Shown: positions 1 to 7,969 of the stretch, piece by piece
Numbering within the stretch: the stretch's first letter is position 1
Layout: every line of letters begins with the position of its first letter
From: Ignavibacteria bacterium
GTDB lineage: Bacteria; Bacteroidota; Ignavibacteria; Tepidaquicellales; Tepidaquicellaceae
Reading direction: 5' to 3'
Length of the DNA stretch: 64,000 nt
Assembly (NCBI GenBank): GCA_016709315.1
Contig: JADJMZ010000001.1
Location: 930,001 to 994,000, forward strand
Notes under the pieces: model-generated
What the model was told of the DNA's origin: nothing
Seen by the model: the letters and a program-made list of their open reading frames with translations, nothing else
The model's database searches: none
Program-made: the position numbers and the translations under genes

Positions 1-483
1 CTGGTAAAAACATTTCGTATCATCACCGCCGCAGGATTTGTTTGTGCAGATTCCTCTTTCGGAACAAACAGAATCCCATACATTCTCATTTATTGCAAAA
101 TTAATATCCGACCTTGTTCCGTCAACGGTTCTTTTTGACCACAGAAAAATTTTTTCAAGATTCAGCTGCTCTTCCGTTTCAAAAAGAGTATTTGAAGATT
201 CCATCGCTCTTGCTAGTCTTTTGGGACAAAGATAATTATTCCTTCCTTTGAGAAGTTTTGCTTTGAACTTTACCGGAAGAGTTTTCTGAAGAAACGGAAT
301 ATCTTTGCTGATAAGCTGTTCCTGCAGATTAATTGTGTAAGTGGAGATTATTACTTTCTTTTCATTTTTCTTAGCATAAAAAACCGAAGGGACAAGGTAA
401 GCAAAACTTTTCCCTATGCCTGTCGGCGCTTCTATAATTATATGTGATTTTGATTCAAGGGAATTCAGTATTGAATCTGACAT
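1..483 (-). CDS. dinG: DinG-family ATP-dependent Fe-S helicase, N-terminal part (runs off left edge)
   Basis: Reading the minus strand from an ATG at 483 gives 161 codons open to the window edge. The protein has a Walker A motif (EAPTGIGKS), followed by SFAYLVP and then ISTYTINLQEQL (helicase motif Ia). Further on lies a cysteine cluster (YLCPKR, then SVCSERGICTNKSCGG and CFY) that matches the Fe-S region of DinG/XPD-type superfamily 2 helicases. These enzymes unwind DNA, typically during repair or at R-loops. The Q-motif residues FRKGQEEM lie partly upstream of the ATG, so this start would cut the Q-motif; the natural start is probably further up, beyond an in-frame TAA (see 484-591). The C-terminal helicase half is outside the window. 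The family is clear; whether the gene is functional is not. Confidence 0.8.
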   Translation of the reverse strand, partial: MSDSILNSLESKSHIIIEAPTGIGKSFAYLVPSVFYAKKNEKKVIISTYTINLQEQLISKDIPFLQKTLPVKFKAKLLKGRNNYLCPKRLARAMESSNTLFETEEQLNLEKIFLWSKRTVDGTRSDINFAINENVWDSVCSERGICTNKSCGGDDTKCFYQ

Positions 484-591
484 TTCTTCCTGCCCTTTTC
501 GGAATTCATAATTTTAAAAATTCCTGGAAAGAATCCCCTCGGTTGAAAAAAAATTTTTTATTTCATCTGTGATGTTCGGTGTTTCAGACAA
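484..591 (-). other. In-frame N-terminal extension of the helicase, interrupted by TAA
   Basis: Upstream of the ATG at 483 the same frame reads TDEIKNFFSTEGILSRNF, then TAA (complement of 514-516), then NYEFRKGQ. This is what a DinG N-terminus looks like, with a stop where a lysine codon (AAA) would fit. A TTG at 591-589 could start it. Both sides are in the same frame, so this looks like a base substitution and not an indel. It could be a true nonsense mutation, a sequencing error or a recent decay event. Confidence 0.5.
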
Positions 592-689
592 ATTAATAAT
601 TGAATTGTTTATATTAATTAACTTTGAAATTTTAAATTTAATTTAAAAACATTACAATGATAAGTTATTCATAGAATAAATCATATAAA

Positions 690-1229
690 ATGCGAAAACT
701 TACACATTCTGAAATTGAAAATGACAGAAAGAAACCTGAATCCATCAATGAATACAAACGCAATCCTGTTTTCGCTCTTTGTGATAACATAAGGAGCATA
801 TTCAATGTGGGAGCCATATTCAGAACTTCCGACGCCGCTTTCATAGAAAAACTGTATCTTACCGGCTATACACCTTATCCTCCGAGAAAAGAGATCGAGA
901 AAGTAGCGCTTGGCGCTACAGAAACTGTCCCGTGGGAATATTACAAGGATCCTCTGGAAGCTGTAACAAAAATTAAATCCGAAGGAATAAAAATTGCCGT
1001 TCTGGAAATAACCGACAAAAAAAATCTTATCTGGAATATAAGAAAGGAAGATTTCCCTGTATGTCTGATACTTGGTAATGAGATCTCAGGGGTATCAAAG
1101 GAAATAATTGATATTGCAGATACTTCATTTGAAATACCTATGATGGGAATGAAACAATCGTTGAATGTATCAGTTGCTTACGGTATAGCAGTTTATGAAA
1201 TGATAAGAGAACTTAATTACAAAGACTAA
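690..1229 (+). CDS. TrmH/SpoU-family RNA 2'-O-methyltransferase
   Basis: The 179-residue protein is a single SPOUT methyltransferase domain. All three SpoU motifs are visible: motif 1 NIRSIFNVGAIFRTSDA (about residues 33-49, with the catalytic arginine), motif 2 LILGNEISGVS (about 126-136) and motif 3 IPMMGMKQSLNVSVA (about 149-163). Such enzymes transfer a methyl group from S-adenosylmethionine to a ribose 2'-OH in tRNA or rRNA, using a trefoil-knot SAM site. There is no N-terminal L30e-like RNA-binding extension, so the substrate cannot be named from sequence. The gene stands alone, divergent from the helicase at the left edge, with a 206-base AT-rich gap between them. Confidence 0.88.
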   Translation: MRKLTHSEIENDRKKPESINEYKRNPVFALCDNIRSIFNVGAIFRTSDAAFIEKLYLTGYTPYPPRKEIEKVALGATETVPWEYYKDPLEAVTKIKSEGIKIAVLEITDKKNLIWNIRKEDFPVCLILGNEISGVSKEIIDIADTSFEIPMMGMKQSLNVSVAYGIAVYEMIRELNYKD

Positions 1230-1377
1230 TATTCAAAATAAACTAAATCAGTATATTCGCAGAAAAATTTTCCGGATTTAAATGGTAATTTAATATTGAC
1301 GCAAAACATCTCGCACAGTATTTATCATTGACATTTTTACTGTAAAAAAGGTATTTTGTATTAATAAAATACGACAA

Positions 1378-1890
1378 ATGAAAAAAATTATTGCAATATT
1401 ATTCACATTATTAATATTTTCAAATAATTCGTTTTCACAATTCAAAGGGAACGACGACAATAAACCCTCAATATTTAATAAGAGCTCCAATAATCTGATA
1501 CTCGGATTTATTAATCCGAAAAATTTCTCGATGAGACATTCATTTAATGTCTCTATGTTAACTACAGGATACGGTAATGTTTCACTGACATCATACATCA
1601 GTTCAATGAATTATAAAATCTCAAATAAACTGGATGTAAGCGCTGATGTTAAGTTTCAGTATTCACCGTTTGCTTCGTCAGGATTAGGCTCTGAATATTC
1701 AAGTTCTCTGCAGAAAAATCTTTCCGGGGTTTATTTATCCAGAGCATCTTTGAATTACAGAATATCAGAGAATGCTTCAATAAATTTTCAGTACAGAAAG
1801 TATGATGAAAGCGATTATTTCGGAAATTTAAACAATCCTTTTTTTAACAATTCGGGCTATAACGGATTTTACGATTCCAGTTGGAGATAA
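1378..1890 (+). CDS. Small secreted protein, possibly outer-membrane or periplasmic
   Basis: A 170-residue protein begins with a clear Sec signal peptide (KK, then a hydrophobic run ending near NSFSQ, about residues 1-20). The mature part is rich in Ser, Asn and Tyr with alternating polar/hydrophobic stretches (MNYKISNKLDVSADVKFQYS, LNYRISENASINFQYRKY) that resemble beta-strands of an outer-membrane barrel or a small beta-sandwich. I do not recognise a family. It ends in a Ser-Gly-Tyr-Asn-rich tail. A strong hairpin with a T-run follows 24 bases after the stop, so it appears to be a single-gene transcription unit. Confidence 0.7.
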   Translation: MKKIIAILFTLLIFSNNSFSQFKGNDDNKPSIFNKSSNNLILGFINPKNFSMRHSFNVSMLTTGYGNVSLTSYISSMNYKISNKLDVSADVKFQYSPFASSGLGSEYSSSLQKNLSGVYLSRASLNYRISENASINFQYRKYDESDYFGNLNNPFFNNSGYNGFYDSSWR

Positions 1891-1912
1891 AAATATTTTC
1901 ATAAAATTTATT

Positions 1913-1947
1913 AAAACCGGAGGTAAAGCTTACTTTCGGTTTTTTTG
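1913..1947 (+). terminator. Rho-independent terminator after the small secreted protein
   Basis: AAACCGGAGGTAA pairs with TTACTTTCGGTTT, including G-T wobbles, around an AGCT-type loop. A run of seven or more T follows. Confidence 0.75.
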
Positions 1948-1969
1948 TTTCAGCCGTAAATAATAACGA

Positions 1970-2440
1970 TTGAAGAATAATTTACTTAATTATATTTTAA
2001 ACGGAGCAATAATTTTATTTCTTATAGTTGTTGCTTACTTCGGATTTTCGCTCATCAATAATTCCCTTAAATCTGATAAAAGCATAAAGGAAATTACTGA
2101 TACATCAAAATCACTGACTCATCAGCCAAATCTTACAATACAGCTTGATGTTCAAAACGGATCCGGAGAAAACGGAGTAGCCACGAAAATAACTGAATAT
2201 CTCAGAAAGAATAATCTTGATGTAGTGGAAATAGGAAATTATAAATCTCAGAATGTTGAGAGAACTCTTATTCTTGACAGAAGCGGAGATATGAACAAGG
2301 CAAAGAAGGTCGCAATGATACTCGGAGTGAACGAAAGAAACATTATACCACAGTCAAATAACAGTCTTTACCTTGATGTAACTATAGTTATCGGAAAGGA
2401 TTTCAAAGAATTAAAACCATTTCTGGAAAAGAAGAAATAA
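1970..2440 (+). CDS. Membrane-anchored LytR C-terminal domain protein
   Basis: The 156-residue protein has one N-terminal membrane segment (NYILNGAIILFLIVVAYFGF, about residues 6-25), then a linker and an LytR_C-type domain (about 55-150). Features of that domain are the VQNGSGENGVATKITEYLR start and the ILDRSGDMNKAKKVAMILG helix. In other bacteria this domain is found at the end of LytR-CpsA-Psr proteins, but here the catalytic LCP domain is absent. The start codon is TTG at 1970. It begins a tight operon: rsfS starts 6 bases after its stop and pdxA 3 bases after that. In related genomes this kind of stand-alone LytR_C protein sits next to rsfS; its role is unknown. Confidence 0.8.
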   Translation: MKNNLLNYILNGAIILFLIVVAYFGFSLINNSLKSDKSIKEITDTSKSLTHQPNLTIQLDVQNGSGENGVATKITEYLRKNNLDVVEIGNYKSQNVERTLILDRSGDMNKAKKVAMILGVNERNIIPQSNNSLYLDVTIVIGKDFKELKPFLEKKK

Positions 2441-2446
2441 AAAATT

Positions 2447-2794
2447 ATGAATTCAAAAGAACTAGCGTTTACAATAGCGGATTATATTTTACAAAAAAAA
2501 GGTTCGCACATTGTGGTTATGGATCTGAAAAAGCTGACTACGGTCACGGATTTTTTTGTGATCTGCTCAGTAACATCGGATACACAGGTAAAAGCGATCT
2601 CAGATTATGTAAAAGAGCAGACAAAACTAATTGATGAGCGACCATGGCATAATGAAGGTTATGCAAATCTAAGCTGGGTATTGCTTGATTTCGTGGATGT
2701 TGTTGTTCATATTTTTCTCGAAGACACGCGGAAATTTTATAATCTTGAAGGACTCTGGGCGGATGCAGAGATCACGGAAGTTAAGGACGAATAA
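2447..2794 (+). CDS. rsfS: Ribosome silencing factor RsfS
   Basis: The 115-residue protein is full length for the RsfS/Iojap family. It shows the typical sequence order: a helical start, VVMDLKKLTTVTDFFVICSV, a TQVKAISDYVKEQ helix, EGYANLSWVLLDFVDVVVHIF, and the FYNLEGLWADAE end. RsfS binds ribosomal protein L14 (uL14) and blocks joining of the 30S and 50S subunits when nutrients are short. It is the middle gene of a three-gene operon with no room for separate promoters. Confidence 0.95.
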   Translation: MNSKELAFTIADYILQKKGSHIVVMDLKKLTTVTDFFVICSVTSDTQVKAISDYVKEQTKLIDERPWHNEGYANLSWVLLDFVDVVVHIFLEDTRKFYNLEGLWADAEITEVKDE

Positions 2795-2797
2795 GAA

Positions 2798-3775
2798 ATG
2801 TCCCGCAAGCGGCCTAAAATACTTCTTACAAACGGAGATCCGAACGGAATCGGTCCTGAAATAATTCTTAAGATATTTTCACAAGGATCAATTGCTAATA
2901 AGTTTAATCTGAAAGTTGCAGGTTCAAAGAAAATCCTCGATCATTATTCCTCATTACTTAACTTACCGGAAATAGATCAAAACAGTATTACAGAAATTCC
3001 TCTTCCCGGAAACTTTAAAATAAATCCCGGGAAGATAAACAAGCTTGCAGGAAAATTTTCGGGGGATTCTGTAAGAAAGACAGCTGAACTTTGCATGAAG
3101 AATGAATATGACGCAATGGTGACTCTGCCTGTTTCGAAGGAAGCTTTTAATCTTGGCGGCTATAATTTTCCCGGTCATACTGAAATGCTTGCAAAAGTTA
3201 CTGCTTCCAATGATACAGTTATGATTTTGCATTCGGATAAATTCTCTGTTGCACTTGTAACCGGTCACATAGCTGTAAAGGAAGTAAGCAGAAGACTTAC
3301 TGAGAATTTGCTTTTTTCAAAAATACTGACAGCAAACAATTCACTTGTAAAGGACTTCGGGATTAATCACCCTAAGATAGCCGTATTATCGCTGAATCCA
3401 CATGCAGGCGATGGCGGTCTGATAGGAAAGGAAGAAATTAATGTAATAAATCCATTGATTGAAAAAATGAATTCTGCGGGATTCAATATCAGAGGTCCGT
3501 ATTCATCAGACGGATATTTTGCAGGAAAGACATACACGAAGTTTGATATTACTATCGCTTTGTATCACGATCAGGGTCTTATTCCTTTTAAGATGATTTC
3601 TTTTGAAAGAGGAGTGAACTTTACAGCCGGTTTAAATATAATCAGAACTTCCCCTGATCACGGGACTGGTTTTGACATTGCAGGAATTGGAAAGGCAAAT
3701 CCGTCCAGTACAATTTCAGCTATTAAGCTTGCTGCAAAATTAGCAGAAAGAAAATCCGGAAAACTTAGTAGATAA
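2798..3775 (+). CDS. pdxA: 4-hydroxythreonine-4-phosphate dehydrogenase PdxA
   Basis: PdxA oxidises 4-phosphohydroxy-L-threonine with NAD+ in the DXP-dependent pyridoxal phosphate pathway. The 325-residue protein is full length. It carries the family marks: GDPNGIGPEI near the N-terminus, FPGHTEMLA and GHIAVKEV (metal and substrate histidines), LNPHAGDGG with IGKEE, ALYHDQGLIPFK, and the C-terminal RTSPDHGTGFDIAG. The ATG lies 3 bases after the rsfS stop, so the two are almost certainly co-transcribed. It runs convergently against the TPR gene at 3825. Only a weak hairpin lies between them. Confidence 0.95.
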   Translation: MSRKRPKILLTNGDPNGIGPEIILKIFSQGSIANKFNLKVAGSKKILDHYSSLLNLPEIDQNSITEIPLPGNFKINPGKINKLAGKFSGDSVRKTAELCMKNEYDAMVTLPVSKEAFNLGGYNFPGHTEMLAKVTASNDTVMILHSDKFSVALVTGHIAVKEVSRRLTENLLFSKILTANNSLVKDFGINHPKIAVLSLNPHAGDGGLIGKEEINVINPLIEKMNSAGFNIRGPYSSDGYFAGKTYTKFDITIALYHDQGLIPFKMISFERGVNFTAGLNIIRTSPDHGTGFDIAGIGKANPSSTISAIKLAAKLAERKSGKLSR

Positions 3776-3824
3776 ACTTATAGGATTTGTAAGAAAACCA
3801 TATTCGAATAAGCGAATAAAGTAT

Positions 3825-5240
3825 TTATCTGTCCATAAGGAATTTCAATATTCTTTTCCAGTCATTCGTAAAATTGTATTCAAATCTATCTTCAGGATTA
3901 AGACAGAAAGCTTTTTCAAGCATTTCAATTCCAGTATCAATATCCTCCTTAATAAAACTTATTTTTGACTTTTCGTAGTAAGGTTCAGCCCAGTCAGGAT
4001 TGTATTTGATAACTTTATCAAAAGATTTTAAAGCCTGATCATATAACTTTGCATCAAGTAATGCACATCCGTAATCATACCAGGCGTCATAATTAGACGG
4101 TTCTAATTTTACAACCATCTCATAACTTTTAATTGAGTCGGAATATTTTCCTATTGCATGTTCGGAATCTGCTTTTAGATACCATATTTCGGAATAGTCT
4201 TTGCAGAGAATCAGAGCTGAATTGAAATCATCAATCGCCTTTTCATATTTTTTCATACTGAAATAGCAATTACCTCTTCCGTAATAGGATTCATAATTAT
4301 GAGAATCTATCTTGATTGCATCGGTAAAATAACTGATCGCTTTTTCAAAATCTCCAAGTTCCTCATAAGCGTTACCCATATTATGCAGAGTGTATGAATC
4401 ATTTTTCTTCAGTTTAATTGAGGTTTCATAACATTCAATTGCTTTATACAATCTTCCGATAGATGCATAAGCATTTCCGCAATTATACCATGCTGAAGAA
4501 AAATTATTTTTTAACGCGATACAAATCTCATAGCTTTCTATAGCTTTGAGAAATTTTCCGGTTCTGTTTAAGACGATACCTCTGTTATACCAGGCAGTAT
4601 AATTCATTGGAGAAAAAGTCAGGTGTTTGTCGTATGAGATGACAGATTCCATCAGCATGTCCAGAAAATCATAACAATATCCAAGTTCGTAATAAGCGTC
4701 TTTGTGAGAATCATCAATTTTCAAAACATTCTTAAAACATTCGGCTGCTTCGACAAATTTTTCCATTTTCTCATAGGTAAGACCCATATTAAAAATAGCA
4801 TCAGTATTTCCGGGCTCCATTTCCATAGCGGTTGAAAAACAGTCCAGCGCAAGTTCAAATTTGTCTGAATTGTCAAGAGTGATACCTTTATTTATGAAAA
4901 CTTCCGTATCGGTAGGATCGAGCAGAATTGCCTTATCAAAATATTCTATTGCTTCGTCAAATTTACCCAGACTGTCCAGAATGAGAGCTTTTTTGTGCCA
5001 GGCATCTGTAGAGTACGGATATATATCAAGAAGAACATTTACATAACTTAAAGCTTTTTCAAATTCACCGTTATCATAATAAAAGTTTATTATCTGTTCA
5101 AGATTCTCAGCATCAAAACTTTTTTTGGTTTCTTCTTCCAGCTTTAGTATTTTTTCAAGCTCCTCATTCTTTCTGTTACGCTTTTCACCCCGGTTAGAAT
5201 CCTCTTCTCCAAAAAAATCCAGGCTTTCAAAATCATTCAT
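3825..5240 (-). CDS. Tetratricopeptide repeat protein
   Basis: The 471-residue protein begins with a short charged segment (to about residue 45). The rest is a tandem array of roughly 12 TPR units with the usual W/Y-x-x-x-G/A-x-x-L pattern (for example AWYNRGIVLNRTGKFLKAIE, AWYNCGNAYASIGRLYKAIE). There is no signal peptide or membrane segment, so it is probably a cytoplasmic scaffold. The start has one of the clearer ribosome-binding sites in the window (AAGGAG six bases before the ATG on the minus strand). Partner proteins cannot be inferred: the neighbours are the convergent pdxA and the divergent porin. Confidence 0.85.
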   Translation of the reverse strand: MNDFESLDFFGEEDSNRGEKRNRKNEELEKILKLEEETKKSFDAENLEQIINFYYDNGEFEKALSYVNVLLDIYPYSTDAWHKKALILDSLGKFDEAIEYFDKAILLDPTDTEVFINKGITLDNSDKFELALDCFSTAMEMEPGNTDAIFNMGLTYEKMEKFVEAAECFKNVLKIDDSHKDAYYELGYCYDFLDMLMESVISYDKHLTFSPMNYTAWYNRGIVLNRTGKFLKAIESYEICIALKNNFSSAWYNCGNAYASIGRLYKAIECYETSIKLKKNDSYTLHNMGNAYEELGDFEKAISYFTDAIKIDSHNYESYYGRGNCYFSMKKYEKAIDDFNSALILCKDYSEIWYLKADSEHAIGKYSDSIKSYEMVVKLEPSNYDAWYDYGCALLDAKLYDQALKSFDKVIKYNPDWAEPYYEKSKISFIKEDIDTGIEMLEKAFCLNPEDRFEYNFTNDWKRILKFLMDR

Positions 5241-5541
5241 ATTTAACTCCTTTTGTTATTATCCGAAATTCTTTTTATGAAATTATATAAAAGTCTGTAT
5301 TAAGTCAAGTAATTATTGATAAGAGCAAAAATTTTTGGATACAACGAAATAATCCTGTATTTTAATCACTATCTCTTCAATAAATCTCAGGTTTGATTTC
5401 CTGACACATTAAATTGAACAGTTCCCATAAATAGAATTGTTTGAATATACACTATTTAATTTTTACAATGAATGATTCATGTCATTTTTAATAATAAATA
5501 TTAAGATTAACTTTGTAATATTATTAATTAAAAACGAAGAC
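5241..5541. other. Intergenic region between divergent genes
   Basis: About 300 AT-rich bases between the divergent TPR gene and porin must hold both promoters. The TPR ribosome-binding site is at its left end. No repeat, RNA gene or convincing operator was seen. An in-frame ATG at 5479 could extend the porin upstream, but the extension lacks signal-peptide character. Confidence 0.5.
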
Positions 5542-6879
5542 ATGAAGACAATAACATTACTATCGGTATTTTTTCTAGTTATAACTGCAAATTCATTTTT
5601 ATATTCACAGGACAAAGATGAATTTAAACCGAGTTATTCACTTGGGGGAGTGGTTTTTTCAGGATGGCATTATAATATTGACAATGCAGATTTCATTTCA
5701 AAGTTAGATACTTCAGCCGCGGGAATTGACAACAACTCTGCTTATGGTTATAAACCAACGGCAAATCAGTTCGAAATCAGCAAAAACACATTTTACATTG
5801 ACAGAGCTTATATTGATTTAAAAGCCATCCTTTCTCCACAGATCAAAGCAAGACTGACGCCGGACTTTTATTCTTTTACAGACGGAAGCGGTAAAACACA
5901 GTACGCTTATCAGATTAAATTTGCTTACGCAGAGTATACTCCCCTTTCATCAGAAAACGGGACATCTTTATCTTTTACACTGGGAGTTTCTCCAAATCAA
6001 TGGGCGCCGAATATTGATAAATACTGGGGATACAGATTTGTGGCAAGAACACTTACAGATTATCCGTGGGTAAGTGCTGCAGTAAAATCCGGAAATACAG
6101 TTACAAAGACAACCTCAACTTACTTTTCAACAGCGGATCTTGGATTAACTGCGAAGTTTACATTACCGGATAAATACGCTGATTTATATGTTGCTGTTGT
6201 AAACGGAAACGGTTTCAGAAATCTTAACTTTGATAACAGATTCAAAGATGTACAGGTAACCGCTTACATTTATCCATTGTCAAAATATCTTACAAAAAAA
6301 ACTGAGAAATATAAAAAAGCAGGAAAATTAAGATTAGACGGAATATCTGATTTAACTTTAGGCGGATTTTATTATTCAGGCAAGCTCGATAAAGGCGAAA
6401 ACTATGCCGGAGCTCAATATCAAAGAAACAGATTCGGCGGAATGCTCAGCGCAAAATATAATTTTAAAAAAGCAGGATTTGTAAAATTAGGAGGTGAATT
6501 CAGCGTTCAGAAGAATGAAGATCCTGCAACGCTTACGTCCTATACTTCCATCACTACTGATGCAAGAGGTGTTTCAGCTTTTATGGAGTTTAATCCTCCT
6601 GTCGAAAGTCTGAAAGAAAAATTATCCTTTATAGCCAGGTATGATGTTTTTGATCCTAACACAACAGATGACGCAATGTCTTCTTCAAAAGGATTTAACA
6701 ACAGAAATGATCAGCAGACACTTCTGATTCTTGGTTCATTTTACAGACCGTCAAAAGTTCTCGGATTCGGTCTGAGTTACCAGATCACAAAGTTCGATGG
6801 TGATTTTATTGTAAAGTATGATGGAACAACTTCGAATACTCTGAACAGGTTATATTTTAATACAGTACTTGAATTCTAA
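5542..6879 (+). CDS. Outer-membrane beta-barrel porin (phosphate-selective-porin-like)
   Basis: I chose the ATG at 5542 because it places a classic signal peptide at the N-terminus (MKTITLLSVFFLVITANSFL, cleavage near YSQ). The upstream in-frame ATG at 5479 adds a segment of unlikely sequence. The mature 420-odd residues show amphipathic strands rich in Tyr, Phe and Gly, with a C-terminal strand ending in aromatic NTVLEF, typical of outer-membrane barrels. Internal strands include IDRAYIDLKAILSPQIKARL and FAYAEYTP, as in porins O/P and DcaP-like families. The substrate is unknown. The polyphosphate kinase gene follows 63 bases downstream, which fits loosely with a phosphate theme but proves nothing. 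Confidence 0.75.
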   Translation: MKTITLLSVFFLVITANSFLYSQDKDEFKPSYSLGGVVFSGWHYNIDNADFISKLDTSAAGIDNNSAYGYKPTANQFEISKNTFYIDRAYIDLKAILSPQIKARLTPDFYSFTDGSGKTQYAYQIKFAYAEYTPLSSENGTSLSFTLGVSPNQWAPNIDKYWGYRFVARTLTDYPWVSAAVKSGNTVTKTTSTYFSTADLGLTAKFTLPDKYADLYVAVVNGNGFRNLNFDNRFKDVQVTAYIYPLSKYLTKKTEKYKKAGKLRLDGISDLTLGGFYYSGKLDKGENYAGAQYQRNRFGGMLSAKYNFKKAGFVKLGGEFSVQKNEDPATLTSYTSITTDARGVSAFMEFNPPVESLKEKLSFIARYDVFDPNTTDDAMSSSKGFNNRNDQQTLLILGSFYRPSKVLGFGLSYQITKFDGDFIVKYDGTTSNTLNRLYFNTVLEF

Positions 6880-6942
6880 ATTTATATTAAACCGGAGTAT
6901 ATCATAGATTAACCGGCATTTTTAAAAATTAAATTTCTTTAA

Positions 6943-7848
6943 ATGTTAAATAATTTAATCAGCATTGACAAATACAGGATCAAGCCCGGAACTGATATTT
7001 CGCTGAAAGATTTTGATACGGAATACAAAGAAGACATAATTAATAAAGAGGAAGGTGAAAAATTACTTGAAGAAAGCAAACGGAAACTCTCGGAAATGCA
7101 GGATAAACTTTATGCTCATGATCAATACAGCGTACTGATAATTTTCCAGGCAATGGATGCAGCAGGAAAAGACGGAGCGGTGAAACACATAATGTCCGGT
7201 ATAAATCCTTCCGGAGTTAAGGTTAACAGTTTTAAAACACCTTCTTCAACAGAGCTCGATCATGATTATTTATGGAGACATTATATCGCTTTACCGGCAC
7301 GGGGTGAGATAGGTATTTTCAACCGCTCGCATTATGAAAATGTTCTTGTAACAAGAGTTCATCCGGAATATATTTTAAAGGAAAATCTTCCTGATATAAA
7401 TTCAGTTGAAGATATTAAAGACGAGTTCTGGAAAAAAAGATTCAAACAGATTAACAGATTTGAAAAAAATATTTACCAGAACGGTACAATAGTATTGAAA
7501 TTTTTTCTTCATATTTCAAAGAAAGAACAAAAGAAAAGATTCATCGGCAGAATAGATGATCCGGCTAAAAACTGGAAATTTTCTCCGGTTGACATAGCAG
7601 AAAGAAAATTCTGGAAAGATTATCAGAAAGCGTACGAAGAAGCTATCAGCAATACTTCAACGGAGTATGCCCCCTGGTTTATTATTCCTGCTGACAATAA
7701 GTGGTTTACAAGATTAGCAATTACACATATTATTTACAAGCAGTTCGAATCATTGAATCTTGAGTATCCTGTTGTAAAACCTGAAATCTCGGAAGAGCTT
7801 CAGAAAATTAAGCAGCAGTTGATTTCTGAAAATGGTAACGGAAACTGA
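6943..7848 (+). CDS. ppk2: PPK2-family polyphosphate:nucleotide phosphotransferase
   Basis: PPK2 enzymes move phosphate between inorganic polyphosphate and nucleotides (AMP, ADP or GDP). The 301-residue protein has the single PPK2 domain. It shows Walker A (AMDAAGKDG, about residues 69-77), the following HIMSGINPSGVKVNSFK, Walker B-like IGIFNRSHYENVLVTRVHP and the late FLHISKKEQKKRF segment. The length and the FNRSHYE signature resemble the nucleotide-phosphotransferase subgroup (TIGR03709-like). The exact nucleotide preference cannot be told from sequence. It may be co-transcribed with the porin 63 bases upstream. Confidence 0.92.
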   Translation: MLNNLISIDKYRIKPGTDISLKDFDTEYKEDIINKEEGEKLLEESKRKLSEMQDKLYAHDQYSVLIIFQAMDAAGKDGAVKHIMSGINPSGVKVNSFKTPSSTELDHDYLWRHYIALPARGEIGIFNRSHYENVLVTRVHPEYILKENLPDINSVEDIKDEFWKKRFKQINRFEKNIYQNGTIVLKFFLHISKKEQKKRFIGRIDDPAKNWKFSPVDIAERKFWKDYQKAYEEAISNTSTEYAPWFIIPADNKWFTRLAITHIIYKQFESLNLEYPVVKPEISEELQKIKQQLISENGNGN

Positions 7849-7886
7849 TCAGTTCATAAGTATTTAAATAAATAAAAGTAATGACT

Positions 7887-7910
7887 TGACTAAATAAATA
7901 AACTTAGTCA
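7887..7910. promoter_or_regulatory. Inverted repeat upstream of the secreted propeller protein
   Basis: TGACTAA (7887-7893) and TTAGTCA (7904-7910) form a perfect 7-bp inverted repeat with a 10-bp spacer, 60 bases before the next start codon. There is no T-run, so an operator is more likely than a terminator. No binding protein is known. Confidence 0.35.
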
Positions 7911-7969
7911 TTATAACATAACCCCAAAGAAAAAATAATTTATTAAATTACTCAGGGGAGTTATAGATT

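Noticed and set aside
3801..3818. TATTCG/CGAATA hairpin between pdxA and the TPR gene
   Set aside because: The stem is only 6 bp and AT-rich, and there is no T-run in either direction.
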